From Micromonospora costi (GTDB lineage Bacteria; Actinomycetota; Actinomycetes; Mycobacteriales; Micromonosporaceae): 64,000 nt of DNA. Shown piece by piece: positions 10,912-19,686 of this stretch. Within the stretch, counting starts at the first letter, position 1; every line of letters starts with the position of its first letter. Below the pieces are notes generated by a model. That model made no database searches. It was given only the letters and a program-made list of their open reading frames with translations, and had not been told where the DNA came from. The stretch is from positions 682,001-746,000 of the forward strand of contig NZ_RBAN01000002.1 in NCBI RefSeq assembly GCF_003626655.1, in the 5' to 3' direction. The translations under genes were made by a program, and so were the position numbers.

Positions 10912-11964
10912 GTGACACAACAGACCTGGGACGAGGTCGGCGGCCTGCTGCCGCATGACGAGTTCCGCGCCGCCAGCGAGGCCATCGTGGCCAACATCGA
11001 GCAGGTCATCGAGGGCAAGACGGCGACCGTCCGCCTCGCGCTGGCCGTCCTGCTCGCCGAGGGTCACCTCCTCATCGAGGACGTCCCCGGCGTCGGCAAG
11101 ACGAAGCTCGCCAAGGCCCTGGCCCGGTCCATCGACTGTTCGGTGCGCCGGATCCAGTTCACGCCCGACCTGCTGCCCAGCGACGTCACCGGCGTGAGCG
11201 TCTACAACCAGGAGACGCACGACTTCGAGTTCCGTCCGGGCGCGGTCTTCGCCAACCTGGTGGTCGGCGACGAGATCAACCGGGCGTCGCCGAAGACCCA
11301 GTCGGCGCTGCTGGAGTGCATGGAGGAGCGCCAGGTCACCGTCGACGGCGTGACCTACCAGCTGCAGACCCCCTTCATGGTGATCGCCACCCAGAACCCG
11401 ATCGAGATGGAGGGGACCTACCCGCTGCCCGAGGCGCAGCGCGACCGGTTCACCGCCCGGATCGCGATGGGCTACCCGGACGCGGGCGCCGAGCTGGCCA
11501 TGCTCGACGGCCACGGCGGCACCGACCCGCTCAACGAGCTGCGCCCGGTCTCCGACGCCGACACCGTCCGGCAGCTGATCGCGACGGTCCGCCAGGTGCA
11601 CGTGGCCGACGCGGTCAAGCAGTACGCCGTCGACCTGGTCACCGCCACCCGCGAGGCCCCCGACCTGCGCCTGGGCGCGTCCCCCCGCGCCACCCTGCAG
11701 CTGCTGCGCACGGCGCGCGCCGTGGCCGCCCTCGAGGGACGCGACTACGTGCTCCCCGACGACCTCCAGGTCCTCGCCGTGCCGGTGCTGGCGCACCGCA
11801 TCATCCCGACCGCCGACGCCCAGCTCGCCCGGCGCACCACGGACGCGATCGTGTCCGAGCTGGTGCACCGGCTGCCGCTGCCGCACGACCGCAAGCGTTC
11901 CCCCTACGACACCCGGCCGGCACCCAACAACGGGCGCGGGCCGTACGAGCCGCGGAGGCCGTGA
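10912..11964 (+). CDS. moxR: MoxR-family AAA+ ATPase
   Basis: This is a 350-residue MoxR ATPase, a chaperone-like AAA+ protein usually coupled to DUF58/VWA and transglutaminase partners. It shows Walker A GVGKT (60-64, in IEDVPGVGKTKLAKAL), Walker B LVVGDEIN (about 116-123), sensor 1 VIATQNPIEMEGTYPLPEAQ and the C-terminal lid. I start at GTG 10912 because AGGAGG lies 6 bases upstream; an in-frame ATG at 10819 would add a weak 31-residue extension. The next gene follows after 1 base, defining a MoxR-DUF58-TgpA operon. Confidence 0.92.
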   Translation: MTQQTWDEVGGLLPHDEFRAASEAIVANIEQVIEGKTATVRLALAVLLAEGHLLIEDVPGVGKTKLAKALARSIDCSVRRIQFTPDLLPSDVTGVSVYNQETHDFEFRPGAVFANLVVGDEINRASPKTQSALLECMEERQVTVDGVTYQLQTPFMVIATQNPIEMEGTYPLPEAQRDRFTARIAMGYPDAGAELAMLDGHGGTDPLNELRPVSDADTVRQLIATVRQVHVADAVKQYAVDLVTATREAPDLRLGASPRATLQLLRTARAVAALEGRDYVLPDDLQVLAVPVLAHRIIPTADAQLARRTTDAIVSELVHRLPLPHDRKRSPYDTRPAPNNGRGPYEPRRP

Positions 11965-11965
11965 C

Positions 11966-13264
11966 GTGCGCGAAGGGCTCCGCGGGCTGACCACCCGGGG
12001 CCGCTCGTTCCTGGCGGCCGCGATCGCCGCGGCCGTCTCGGCGGGGATCCTCGGCGAGAAGGACCTGCTCCGGGTGGCCGTGCTGCTCGCCGTCCTGCCG
12101 CTGCTGGCGGCGGCGTACGTCGGCCGCAGCCGCTACAAGCTGGCCTGCAACCGCTCGCTGGACCCGCACCGGGTGCCGGTGGGCGCCAGCTCCCGGGTCG
12201 TGCTGCGGTTGCAGAACATGTCCCGCCTGCCCACCGGCACGCTGCTGCTGGAGGACCGGCTGCCGTACGCTCTCGGCAGCCGGCCCCGCGTGGTGCTGGA
12301 GCGGCTCGGCGCCCACCAGGCCAGCTCCGTTGCGTACACCGTCCGGGCCGACGTGCGCGGCCGCTACGAGGTGGGGCCGCTCGTGGTCCGGCTGACCGAC
12401 CCCTTCGGGCTGTGCGAGATGAGCCGTGCCTTCCCGAGCATCGACCACCTCACGGTGATCCCGCAGGTCACGCCGCTGCCCTCGGTGCGACTGCCCGGTG
12501 AGTACGCCGGCAGCGGCGACAGCCGGGCCCGGTCGGTGGCCGTGCACGGCGAGGACGACGCGGCGACCCGCGAGTACCGCAGGGGCGACGACCTGCGCCG
12601 GGTGCACTGGAAGTCGACGGCGCGCACCGGCGAGCTGATGGTGCGCCGGGAGGAACAGCCCTGGGAGAGCCGGGCGACCGTCGTCCTCGACACCCGCGCG
12701 TACGGCCACCGGGGCGACGGGCCGACCGCCAGTTTCGAGTGGGCGGTCTCGGCCACCGCGAGCATCGCCGTGCACCTGCGCCAGGCCGGCTACAAGCTGC
12801 GCCTGGTCACCGGCTCCGGCGCGGACGTGGACGCCTCCGAGGCCGGCGGCGACGGGCTGCTGCTCGATCAGCTCGCCGAGGTCCGCCTCGACCAGCGGGC
12901 CGAGGTCACGGGCCTGGTGCAGCGGGTCCGGCAACGCGCCGACGGCGGCCTGATCATCGGCGTCTTCGGCTCGCTCACCACGGCCGAGGCGCAGCTGCTG
13001 GCCGGGTTGCGCGCCAACGGCGCCACCTGCGTCGGCTTCCTCATGGACAGCACGACCTGGCTCAACCTGCCCGACAAGGCGCGCACCGAGGCCGAGCGGG
13101 CGCACGCGGCCGCCGCGCTGGCGCTGCTGCAGAGCGGCTGGCGCGTCATCGGTGTCGACCACGGCAGCCGGCTGCCGGCCATCTGGCCGCAGGCGGCCCG
13201 GGGCTCGCAGGGCTTCGCGGTGCGCGCCGCGCTCGCCGAGACGGTGGCCGGAGGGATGCGATGA
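11966..13264 (+). CDS. DUF58 domain protein (MoxR partner)
   Basis: The 432-residue protein has two N-terminal membrane segments (about 15-31 and 37-53). A beta-rich region follows, then the DUF58 signature, seen here as REYRRGDDLRRVHWKSTARTGELMVRREE (about 190-222 in pieces), and a VWA-like C-terminal part. DUF58 proteins are encoded next to MoxR ATPases almost universally; their biochemical role is poorly defined but envelope-related. It starts at GTG 11966 and its TGA overlaps an ATG (13261-13264) of a tiny spacer ORF. Confidence 0.9.
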   Translation: MREGLRGLTTRGRSFLAAAIAAAVSAGILGEKDLLRVAVLLAVLPLLAAAYVGRSRYKLACNRSLDPHRVPVGASSRVVLRLQNMSRLPTGTLLLEDRLPYALGSRPRVVLERLGAHQASSVAYTVRADVRGRYEVGPLVVRLTDPFGLCEMSRAFPSIDHLTVIPQVTPLPSVRLPGEYAGSGDSRARSVAVHGEDDAATREYRRGDDLRRVHWKSTARTGELMVRREEQPWESRATVVLDTRAYGHRGDGPTASFEWAVSATASIAVHLRQAGYKLRLVTGSGADVDASEAGGDGLLLDQLAEVRLDQRAEVTGLVQRVRQRADGGLIIGVFGSLTTAEAQLLAGLRANGATCVGFLMDSTTWLNLPDKARTEAERAHAAAALALLQSGWRVIGVDHGSRLPAIWPQAARGSQGFAVRAALAETVAGGMR

Positions 13265-13280
13265 GCGGAGGGACGCCGAC

Positions 13281-13364
13281 GTGAGCGAGCGGAGCGAGCG
13301 AACCATTCGGCACAGCAGCGTGGCGCCTCGCGCCGCCGCGAAGCGGAGCGGAGCGGTGGCGTGA
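13281..13364 (+). CDS. GTGA-bridged mini-ORF (27 residues)
   Basis: A 28-codon frame starts at a GTG overlapping the stop of a 7-codon spacer (GTGA at 13281-13284). It ends in TGA overlapping the GTG of the transglutaminase gene (13361-13364). The product would read MSERSERTIRHSSVAPRAAA and onward. The DNA begins GTGAGCGAGCGGAGCG and ends near GCGGAGCGGTGGCGTGA, and a related segment bridges two genes at 32.36 kb. It may be a small mobile spacer preserving translational coupling rather than a functional protein. Confidence 0.45.
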   Translation: MSERSERTIRHSSVAPRAAAKRSGAVA

Positions 13365-15844
13365 GCGGCAACCGCAACCTGGGCCTGGTGGCGGCCGGGG
13401 CGACACTGCTCGCCGCCGCGCCGCTGTCGGCCATCTTCGAGCGCTGGACGTGGCTCATCGAGTCGGCCATCGCGGTCGCCGTGGTGGCCGGCGTGGCCGC
13501 CCTGACCCGCGCGCTGCGCGCCCCGCTGTGGGGGCAGGTGCTCGGCATGCTGGCCGGGCTGGTGCTCGCGCTCACCTGGCTGTTCCCCAGCGGCAGCGAG
13601 CTGCTCGCCGTCATACCCACCCCGGCCACCCTCTCGCACTTCGGGGAGCTGGTCCGCGGCTCGGTGCAGGACATGCGCTCGTACGGCGTCGAGGTGCCCG
13701 ACACCGATCCGCTGCTGTTCATCACCGTCCTGGGCGTCGGCGCGGTGGCCGTGGTCGTCGACCTGCTGGCCGTCGGGCTGCGCCGCCCGGCTCTGGCCGG
13801 CCTGCCGATGCTCGCCATCTACTCCGTCCCGGTGGCGGTCTACGTCAACAGCGTCCCGCCGGTCCCCTTCGTGATCGGCGCCGTCGGCTACCTCTGGCTC
13901 CTCGGGGCCGACAACGTCGACCGCGTCCGCCGGTTCGGCCGGCGCTTCACCGGCGACGGCCGCGACGTGGACGTCTGGGAGGCGTCCCCGCTGGCCGCCG
14001 CGGGCCGGCGGCTCGCCGTGCTCGGCGTGGCGGTGGCGGTGCTCCTGCCGCTCGTGCCCGTGCCCGGGATGAGCGGAAGCCTGCTCGACACCCTGACCGC
14101 CGGGCCGGGCAACGGCAACGGCAACGGTCGGAACGGCCAGGGCGGCCCACCCGGCCGGATCGACCTGTTCGCCGCGCTCAGCGGCCAACTCAACCAGTCC
14201 GAGGTGGCCGACCTCGTGAAGGTCACCACCGACGAGCCGGACCCGTTCTACCTGCGGTTCGGGGTTGCCGACGACCTGGAGCCGGACGGCTTCCGCGTGA
14301 CCAACCCGAGCGGGCGGCCGGTCAACCGCGACATGCCCGACCCGGCCGCACGCGGCGAGGGCGACGTCCGCCAGCAGCGGTTCCGGGCGACCGTCGAGAT
14401 CACCCGCGACCTCACCATGCCGCTGCTGCCGATCTACTCGGAGCTGGCCGGCACGGAGGACCTGAACGGCAACTGGCTCTACGACAACGACCGCCAGCTC
14501 GTCTACTCCAACCGGGAGAACTCGCGCGGCAAGCGCTACTCCTTCGAGTACGTCCGCTCGACGTACAGTCCGGCGGCGCTGCGGACCGCCCGGCCGCTGC
14601 CCGCCGACCACCCGCTGATGCAGCGGCGGCAGACCGAGACCCCGCCGGTGCCCGAGGTGGAGGACCTGGTCAAGCGGCTCGTCCGCGACAAGGCGACCGA
14701 GTACGACAAGGTCCGCGCGATCTACGACTACTTCTCGTCGGACAACGGGTTCAGCTACCGGCTGAGCACCGAGGGCGGCACCAGCGGGAAGGACATCGTC
14801 GACTTCCTCACCAACAAGGTCGGCTTCTGCCAGCAGTACGCGGCGGCCATGGCCTGGCTGGTGCGCGAGGCCGGCATCCCCGCCCGGGTGGCGTTCGGCT
14901 TCACCAACGGCAGCAACCGCAACGGCAACACGTTCACGCTGACGAACCGCAACCTGCATGCCTGGACGGAGGTCTACTTCGACGGGATGGGCTGGGTGCC
15001 GTTCGACGCCACCCCGGCGTACGGGGTCGCCGGTTCCACCCGCTCGGCGTGGGCGCCCGACACGGACGCCCCCGACCCGGTCAGCGACGAGCCCGGCGCG
15101 CCGAACACCCCGCAGACGGCCGAGGAGTCCCCCGGCGCCGCCGGCCCGGACGCCGCCGACCGGGACACCGACACCGGCCTGTCGGTCGGCTCCGACACCC
15201 CGACCGAGCAGGCACCGGTCTGGCCGTGGTGGCTGGCCGGTTCACTGGCCCTGCTCCTGCTGCTGGCCGTACCCGCGCTGCGCCGCCTCACGCTGCGCCG
15301 CCGCAGGGGCAACCGGGCGGCGACGCCCGCCGCGGCGTCCGTACCCGACGTGGGGGTCGGCCCGACCGACACCCCGCGGGTGGTGGTGGTCGGCGCCGAC
15401 GCCGACCAGGCCCGGGCCGACGCGCACGCCGCGTGGGACGAGCTGCTGGACACGCTGGTGGACTACCGGGTGCGGGTCGACCGGACCGAGACGCCCCGGT
15501 CCACCGCCGACCGGCTGGTCCGGGACACCCTCTCCGACCACGCCGAGGCCGTCACCGCCGTACGGCTGCTCGGCCGTGCCGAGGAGCGGGCCCGGTACGC
15601 GCGCGATCCGCTCGCCGGCCAGCCGCTGGCCCCGGCGCTGCGCGCGGTCCGCGGTGCGCTGGCCGCGGGCGCCGACCGGCGCACCCGGCTGCTCGCCGCG
15701 TTCCTCCCGCCGTCGGTGCTGCTGCGCTGGCGGATCGCCCTGGCCGACACGTCCGCCCGCATGGTGGCGCTGACCGGCCGCAACAGGCACCGCCTGCTGC
15801 GCTGGAACCCGCGCCGCCTGCTGGCCGACCGCGCCGCCCGCTGA
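13361..15844 (+). CDS. TgpA-like transglutaminase membrane protein
   Basis: The 827-residue protein begins with about six membrane segments (residues 5-215) and an extracellular linker region. A transglutaminase-like domain follows with Cys near 490 (VGFCQQYAAAMAWLVREAG), His near 533 (NLHAWTEVYFDGMGWVPF) and Asp near 548 (FDATP). Then come an acidic Pro/Asp-rich stretch, another membrane segment (WWLAGSLALLLLLAVPAL, about 625-643) and a cytoplasmic DUF4129-like tail. It is the third member of the MoxR-DUF58-TgpA operon. The substrate is unknown; an envelope protein or peptide is likely. The start is the GTG that overlaps the mini-ORF stop. Confidence 0.9.
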   Translation: MSGNRNLGLVAAGATLLAAAPLSAIFERWTWLIESAIAVAVVAGVAALTRALRAPLWGQVLGMLAGLVLALTWLFPSGSELLAVIPTPATLSHFGELVRGSVQDMRSYGVEVPDTDPLLFITVLGVGAVAVVVDLLAVGLRRPALAGLPMLAIYSVPVAVYVNSVPPVPFVIGAVGYLWLLGADNVDRVRRFGRRFTGDGRDVDVWEASPLAAAGRRLAVLGVAVAVLLPLVPVPGMSGSLLDTLTAGPGNGNGNGRNGQGGPPGRIDLFAALSGQLNQSEVADLVKVTTDEPDPFYLRFGVADDLEPDGFRVTNPSGRPVNRDMPDPAARGEGDVRQQRFRATVEITRDLTMPLLPIYSELAGTEDLNGNWLYDNDRQLVYSNRENSRGKRYSFEYVRSTYSPAALRTARPLPADHPLMQRRQTETPPVPEVEDLVKRLVRDKATEYDKVRAIYDYFSSDNGFSYRLSTEGGTSGKDIVDFLTNKVGFCQQYAAAMAWLVREAGIPARVAFGFTNGSNRNGNTFTLTNRNLHAWTEVYFDGMGWVPFDATPAYGVAGSTRSAWAPDTDAPDPVSDEPGAPNTPQTAEESPGAAGPDAADRDTDTGLSVGSDTPTEQAPVWPWWLAGSLALLLLLAVPALRRLTLRRRRGNRAATPAAASVPDVGVGPTDTPRVVVVGADADQARADAHAAWDELLDTLVDYRVRVDRTETPRSTADRLVRDTLSDHAEAVTAVRLLGRAEERARYARDPLAGQPLAPALRAVRGALAAGADRRTRLLAAFLPPSVLLRWRIALADTSARMVALTGRNRHRLLRWNPRRLLADRAAR

Positions 15845-15849
15845 CCCGT

Positions 15850-15884
15850 CCGGGGCCGGGTGGGGGTGACCCGCCCGGCCCCGG
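15850..15884. terminator. Terminator-like hairpin after the transglutaminase gene
   Basis: A 15-bp stem with one G-T wobble (15850-15864 with 15870-15884) closes a 5-base GGTGA loop just 6 bases after the stop. No T-run follows, as is common in high-GC actinobacteria. Confidence 0.7.
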
Positions 15885-15927
15885 CCAGTCCGGGCTCAGA
15901 CGGTCGCGCGCCTGGCCGGCTGGGCAA

Positions 15928-16002
15928 GATCGACTCGGGTTCACTGAAGTCGCGGTGTCCCACGCCCCCGGACACCGCGACATCACGGAAGCCGAGTCGA
16001 TC
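15928..16002. repeat. GATCGACTCGG hairpin, copy A
   Basis: GATCGACTCGG (15928-15938) pairs with CCGAGTCGATC (15992-16002), and CGCGGTGTCC (15951-15960) pairs with GGACACCGCG (15970-15979). A 12-base internal loop on each side separates the two stems. A near-identical copy lies 374 bases further on. Confidence 0.75.
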
Positions 16003-16065
16003 AAGCGGCCGCGGGCGACGCGCCGGGAACGGACTCGCGCCCGGTCAACCCGCCCGTCGACGCCC

Positions 16066-16137
16066 AAGATCGACACCAGATCGCCGATACGGCGGTATCC
16101 GCACGGCTCGGACCCCGTCACATCGCCGATCTGGCGA
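16066..16137. repeat. Imperfect hairpin containing ATCGCCGAT
   Basis: CCAGATCGCCGAT near 16077 can pair with ATCGCCGATCTGG near 16123 with one mismatch across a roughly 35-base loop. A similar ATCGGCGAT hairpin sits at 51.3 kb. A shorter CGTATCG/CGATACG pairing lies at 16197-16223. Confidence 0.5.
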
Positions 16138-16301
16138 CGCTGAGCGGCGAGCCGGATGAGCCGGCCGCGCCCGACCGCCGCGGCCCGGTCACGACCCGTA
16201 TCGACCGGTGACCAGCCGATACGCCGCCGGTCAACGCGGCGGCGGGCCGATCAGCCGGGCGCCCTCGTCGGCGCGGGCATCCCCGGCGGGCACTCGGGAA
16301 A

Positions 16302-16376
16302 GATCGACTCGGGTTCACTGAAGTCGCGGCATCCCACGCCCCCGGACACCGCGGCATCACGGAAGTCGAGTCGATC
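16302..16376. repeat. GATCGACTCGG hairpin, copy B
   Basis: This is a second copy of the 15928-16002 element with only a few differences. Outer arms GATCGACTCG (16302-16311) and CGAGTCGATC (16367-16376) are intact. The inner stem has changes (CGCGGCATCC facing GGACACCGCG). Preservation of the outer stem with a decaying inner stem suggests two insertions of one element. Confidence 0.75.
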
Positions 16377-16571
16377 AAGCGCGTGGAACGCGGCGGCGAC
16401 GCGGCCGGACAAAACCAGGCCGCCCCCGACGACGCCAGGCCGAACACCGGCCGACTAGAGCCAGGCCACCCGACGAGGGCCGACCCGAACGGCGGTCGGA
16501 CAAAACAGCGGCCGGCCCGGTGCGACGGCCGGGCCGGTGTGACCGCTGGCTGGTTCAGCGGCCGGGGCTGC

Positions 16572-16973
16572 TCAGCGGTGTCCCTCCGGGCGCTGACGCC
16601 ACCGGTCCTCCATGCGGTCGAGGAACGACAGGCGTCGGCCTGTTCGGCTACGACCGCGACCACGACGCCGGCTCGTGGTGCCACCCACCACGTGGAGGTC
16701 GGGTGACTGGGCCCGGCGGTGCGACTGCACGGCGAAGGCGGCCGACGCCAACATGACGACGAAACCCGCCACTGCCAGCGGCGGAGTTTTGATCACCGCG
16801 CCGTAGACCAGCAGGGCCAGACCAGCGATGATGACGCCGGCAGCGACGAGCAGGCGACGCCGCGCGTGGAAACGCGGGTCGCTGGCGCGCACGGCCGAGG
16901 CGAATTTGGGGTCCTCGGCAAGCGACCGCTCGATCTGCTCGAACAGCCGCTGCTCGTGCTCCGAGAGCGGCAC
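16572..16973 (-). CDS. DUF3040 membrane protein
   Basis: A 133-residue protein with the DUF3040 N-terminus (MPLSEHEQRLFEQIERSLAE), a DPRFHARRRL segment and two membrane helices (about 41-59 and 63-83). A basic tail follows. DUF3040 proteins are small actinobacterial membrane proteins found near the division cluster (Rv2169c in M. tuberculosis, from memory). Function is unknown. It starts at GTG 16973 after a GGGGAGGAG ribosome-binding site. Confidence 0.85.
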   Translation of the reverse strand: MPLSEHEQRLFEQIERSLAEDPKFASAVRASDPRFHARRRLLVAAGVIIAGLALLVYGAVIKTPPLAVAGFVVMLASAAFAVQSHRRAQSPDLHVVGGTTSRRRGRGRSRTGRRLSFLDRMEDRWRQRPEGHR

Positions 16974-17088
16974 GGCACTCCTCCCCGGTCACGTTGGTCG
17001 GCCCGTTCGGACCGACAGACCGTGGCAGCCAACCGGCTGCTTACCCGCAAGTCTACGAGGGGGGTCGCGCGTCGGAAAGCGGGACGAC

Positions 17089-18348
17089 CTATGGCCGGCG
17101 TGGATTTTCATTTCGGCGAGCATCACGGTTGCCGAGCAGACTGGCCGGACCTATGACGGACCGCCCGAATCGGGCAGCGGCGGCGTCCGCAGCAGCTTCC
17201 GCCTCCCGCCAACCCCGCTCGGGAGCGCCGAGGGCGAGCTGCCGGGGGGTGTCGCCCGCCGCGGCGAGCCCTTCCATGCGTACGCCGACGAGCCGCACCC
17301 GCTCGCCCGGATCGAGCGCGGTGAAGAGCGCCCACACCGTGTCGAACATCTCCCTGGCCGTGTCGGTCGGCACGGGGAGGGTGCGGGAGCGGGAGAGCGT
17401 CCGGAAGTCGGCCAGCCGCACCTTGAGCGACACCGTCCGGCCCACCTGACCTGCCCCGCGCAGCCGGGCGCCGACCTTATCGGCCAGGGCGAGCAGGGCA
17501 CGGCGGATCTCCAGCGGGTCGGCCACGTCGGCGTCGAAGGTCACCTCCGCCCCGATGGACTTCTCCACGTGCTCGGGGCTCACGGCGCGCGGGTCCCGGC
17601 CCCAGGCCAGGGCGTGCAGGTGGCCGGCGGCGGCCTCGCCGAGCGCCTTGCGCAGCATGGCGTACGGCGCCTCGGCGAGATCGCCGATCGTGGCGAGGCC
17701 GAGCCGGCGCAGCGCCTCCGCCGAGCGTTCACCGACCCCCCACAGCGCGTCGACGGGCAGCGGGTGGAGGAAGTCGAGCACCCGGTCGGCTGGTACGACG
17801 AGCAGGCCGTCGGGCTTGGCCCGGGTCGAGCCGAGTTTCGCCACGAACTTGCTGGGCGCCACCCCGACCGAGCAGGTGAGCTGCTGGTCGGTGGCGACCC
17901 GGGCGCGGATCGCGCGGGCGATCTCCGCCGGCGAGCCGAAGAGCCGGCGGGCGCCGGCCACGTCGAGGAACGCCTCGTCGAGGGAGAGCGGCTCCACCAA
18001 CGGGGTGACGTCGCGGAAGATCTGCATCACGGCGCGGGAGGCGGCCGTGTAGGCGGAGAAGTCGGGCGCCAGGTAGACGGCCTGCGGGCAGAGTGCCCGC
18101 GCCCGCATCATCGGCATGGCGCTGCGTACGCCGTAGCGGCGGGCCTCGTAGCTGGCCGAGCTGACGACGCCACGGGCGCCGAGGCCGCCGACGATCACGG
18201 GCCGGCCGCGCAGCTCGGGCCGGCTGCGCACCTCGACGGAGGCGAAGAAGGCGTCCATGTCGACGTGCAGGATCGGGCTGCCCGAGTCGTCGGCGTCCGG
18301 CCCGAAGCGCGGATCACCGCCTCGTGGCAACGACTGGCTGCGGCCCAT
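17089..18348 (-). CDS. dinB: DNA polymerase IV (Y family)
   Basis: DinB is a translesion polymerase. The 419-residue protein has the catalytic motifs ILHVDMDAFFASVE (about 26-39) and PLSLDEAFLDVAGA (about 118-131) with the carboxylates intact. It also has the SASYEARRYGVRSAMPM finger segment, the helix-hairpin-helix region (LWGVGERSAEALRRLGLATIGDLA) and a little-finger domain (KSIGAEVTFD, VSLKVRLADFRT). No C-terminal beta-clamp motif was obvious. No LexA box was seen immediately upstream. Tandem repeats lie just before its start. Confidence 0.95.
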   Translation of the reverse strand: MGRSQSLPRGGDPRFGPDADDSGSPILHVDMDAFFASVEVRSRPELRGRPVIVGGLGARGVVSSASYEARRYGVRSAMPMMRARALCPQAVYLAPDFSAYTAASRAVMQIFRDVTPLVEPLSLDEAFLDVAGARRLFGSPAEIARAIRARVATDQQLTCSVGVAPSKFVAKLGSTRAKPDGLLVVPADRVLDFLHPLPVDALWGVGERSAEALRRLGLATIGDLAEAPYAMLRKALGEAAAGHLHALAWGRDPRAVSPEHVEKSIGAEVTFDADVADPLEIRRALLALADKVGARLRGAGQVGRTVSLKVRLADFRTLSRSRTLPVPTDTAREMFDTVWALFTALDPGERVRLVGVRMEGLAAAGDTPRQLALGAPERGWREAEAAADAAAARFGRSVIGPASLLGNRDARRNENPRRP

Positions 18349-18360
18349 CCCGGCAGGTTA

Positions 18361-18480
18361 GCCCGGGGGTACGACCAGAAGCGGCCAGCCCGGGGGTACG
18401 AGAGGAAACGGCCAGCCCGGGGTACGAGAGGAAACGGCCGGCCCCGGACCGGCACGACCGGAAACGGCCCCGGACCGGAC
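18361..18480. repeat. Degenerate tandem repeat, unit about 26-27 bp
   Basis: Three adjacent units share the core CCCGGGGGTACGA...GAAACGGCCAG with minor differences (from 18361 to about 18441). Weaker relatives (GACCGGAAACGGCCCCGGAC) run to about 18480. The array fills the gap between dinB and the phosphodiesterase gene. Confidence 0.7.
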
Positions 18481-18492
18481 CGCCGGGAACGG

Positions 18493-19686
18493 TCAGCCGC
18501 GGACGACCAGCAGCGGGATGGTCATCTCGGCCGCGGTGTCCGACCCGTGGTAGGCCACCAGCCGCGACGCGAGGGGGCTCTCCGACCGGGTGGCCAGAAC
18601 GGCGTACGTGTCGTTGCACGTCACCACCACGTCGCCGATGCGCGCGAGGTGGTCCTCCGGAACCGGCCCGAACCAGCCGGCCGCGACGGCCTCGTCGCGG
18701 GTACGCACCCGCGCGGCGTCACCGAGGACGGCCGACCAGGCGGCCACCACGTCCTCGACGGCTCCCGGCAGCACGTGCAGGTAGCGCACCCGCGCCTCCC
18801 CGGCGACGACCTCGATTCCGGCCCGCAGCCGGGGGTCGGTGTCGAGGTCGAACCGGTGCCCGGCCGGCACGTCGAGCTGGCCGTGGTCGGCGGTCACCAG
18901 CAGCGCGGCGTCCGGCGGCAGCCCGTCGACGAGCCGGGCCAGCAGCGCGTCCACCTCGGCCGCGGCGACCCGCCACGGCGCCGAGTCGACGCCGGTGAGG
19001 TGGCCGTGCCGGTCCAGGTCGGGGTGGTACCCGGAGACGAGGGTGGGGCCGGTGCCGGCGGTCAGCGCGGCGAGCATGGCGTCGCCGAGCGCGTCGACGC
19101 CGGCGGCGCCCCGGAAGTCGCCGCCCCGGTTGGCGGCGAGGGTGAGCCCGCTGCCGCCGAACTCGGGCCGGGTCACCACCGTCACCGCGACCCCGGCCGC
19201 GCGGGCCCGCTCCAGCTGGGTCGGGACGGGCTGCCAGCGCAGCGGGTCCGGGTCGGCGGCCCACTCGATGTGGCTGAGCACCCGGTCGGTGCCGGGCACC
19301 CGGACGGTGAAGCCGAGCACCCCGTGCGCGCCGGGCGCGGCGCCGGTGCCCAGGGTCACCAGGCTCGTGGGGGTGGTCGACGGGAAGCCGGAGGTGAGAG
19401 GGCGCCCGACGGTGGCGGCGAGCCCGGCCAGCGTCGGGGCGTACGGCGTGGCGGTGGGGATCTGGTACCAGCCGAGCCCGTCGACGAGCAGCACGGCCAC
19501 CCGGCGTACGCCGGCGAGCCGCTCGGTCAGGCCGAGCCGGTCGACGGCTCCGGGCACGCCGAGCACGGCGAGCGCGCTGGGCAGCACGTCGGCGAGGCTG
19601 CCGTCGCCGTACCGGGGCGCGACGGGCGCGAGCGGGCCCGGGTCGGGGGCCGCCGGGCCGGACGGCGGCGGGGTCTGTCGCGTCAT
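18493..19686 (-). CDS. Alkaline-phosphatase-superfamily nucleotide pyrophosphatase/phosphodiesterase-like protein
   Basis: The 397-residue protein shows the metal-binding and nucleophile blocks of the family. VAVLLVDGLGWYQI (about 62-75) carries the first Asp. FPSTTPTSLVTLGTG carries the Thr nucleophile. HPDLDRHGHLTG, and LLVTADHGQLDVP further on, supply metal ligands. No signal peptide is evident. The substrate cannot be deduced. Its start overlaps the stop of the upstream methyltransferase by 4 bases, so both form an operon. Confidence 0.82.
   Translation of the reverse strand: MTRQTPPPSGPAAPDPGPLAPVAPRYGDGSLADVLPSALAVLGVPGAVDRLGLTERLAGVRRVAVLLVDGLGWYQIPTATPYAPTLAGLAATVGRPLTSGFPSTTPTSLVTLGTGAAPGAHGVLGFTVRVPGTDRVLSHIEWAADPDPLRWQPVPTQLERARAAGVAVTVVTRPEFGGSGLTLAANRGGDFRGAAGVDALGDAMLAALTAGTGPTLVSGYHPDLDRHGHLTGVDSAPWRVAAAEVDALLARLVDGLPPDAALLVTADHGQLDVPAGHRFDLDTDPRLRAGIEVVAGEARVRYLHVLPGAVEDVVAAWSAVLGDAARVRTRDEAVAAGWFGPVPEDHLARIGDVVVTCNDTYAVLATRSESPLASRLVAYHGSDTAAEMTIPLLVVRG

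Larger units (their letters stand above)
15845..16571. other. Repeat-rich non-coding gap
   Basis: This 727-base gap lies between the convergent transglutaminase and DUF3040 genes. It holds a terminator-like hairpin, two copies of the GATCGACTCGG hairpin and smaller palindromes. I see no convincing protein-coding frame. Confidence 0.6.

Noticed and set aside
15845..16571. Possible tRNA or structured RNA gene in the repeat-rich gap
   Set aside because: The palindromes do not form a cloverleaf or a known RNA motif; two are copies of one hairpin element.
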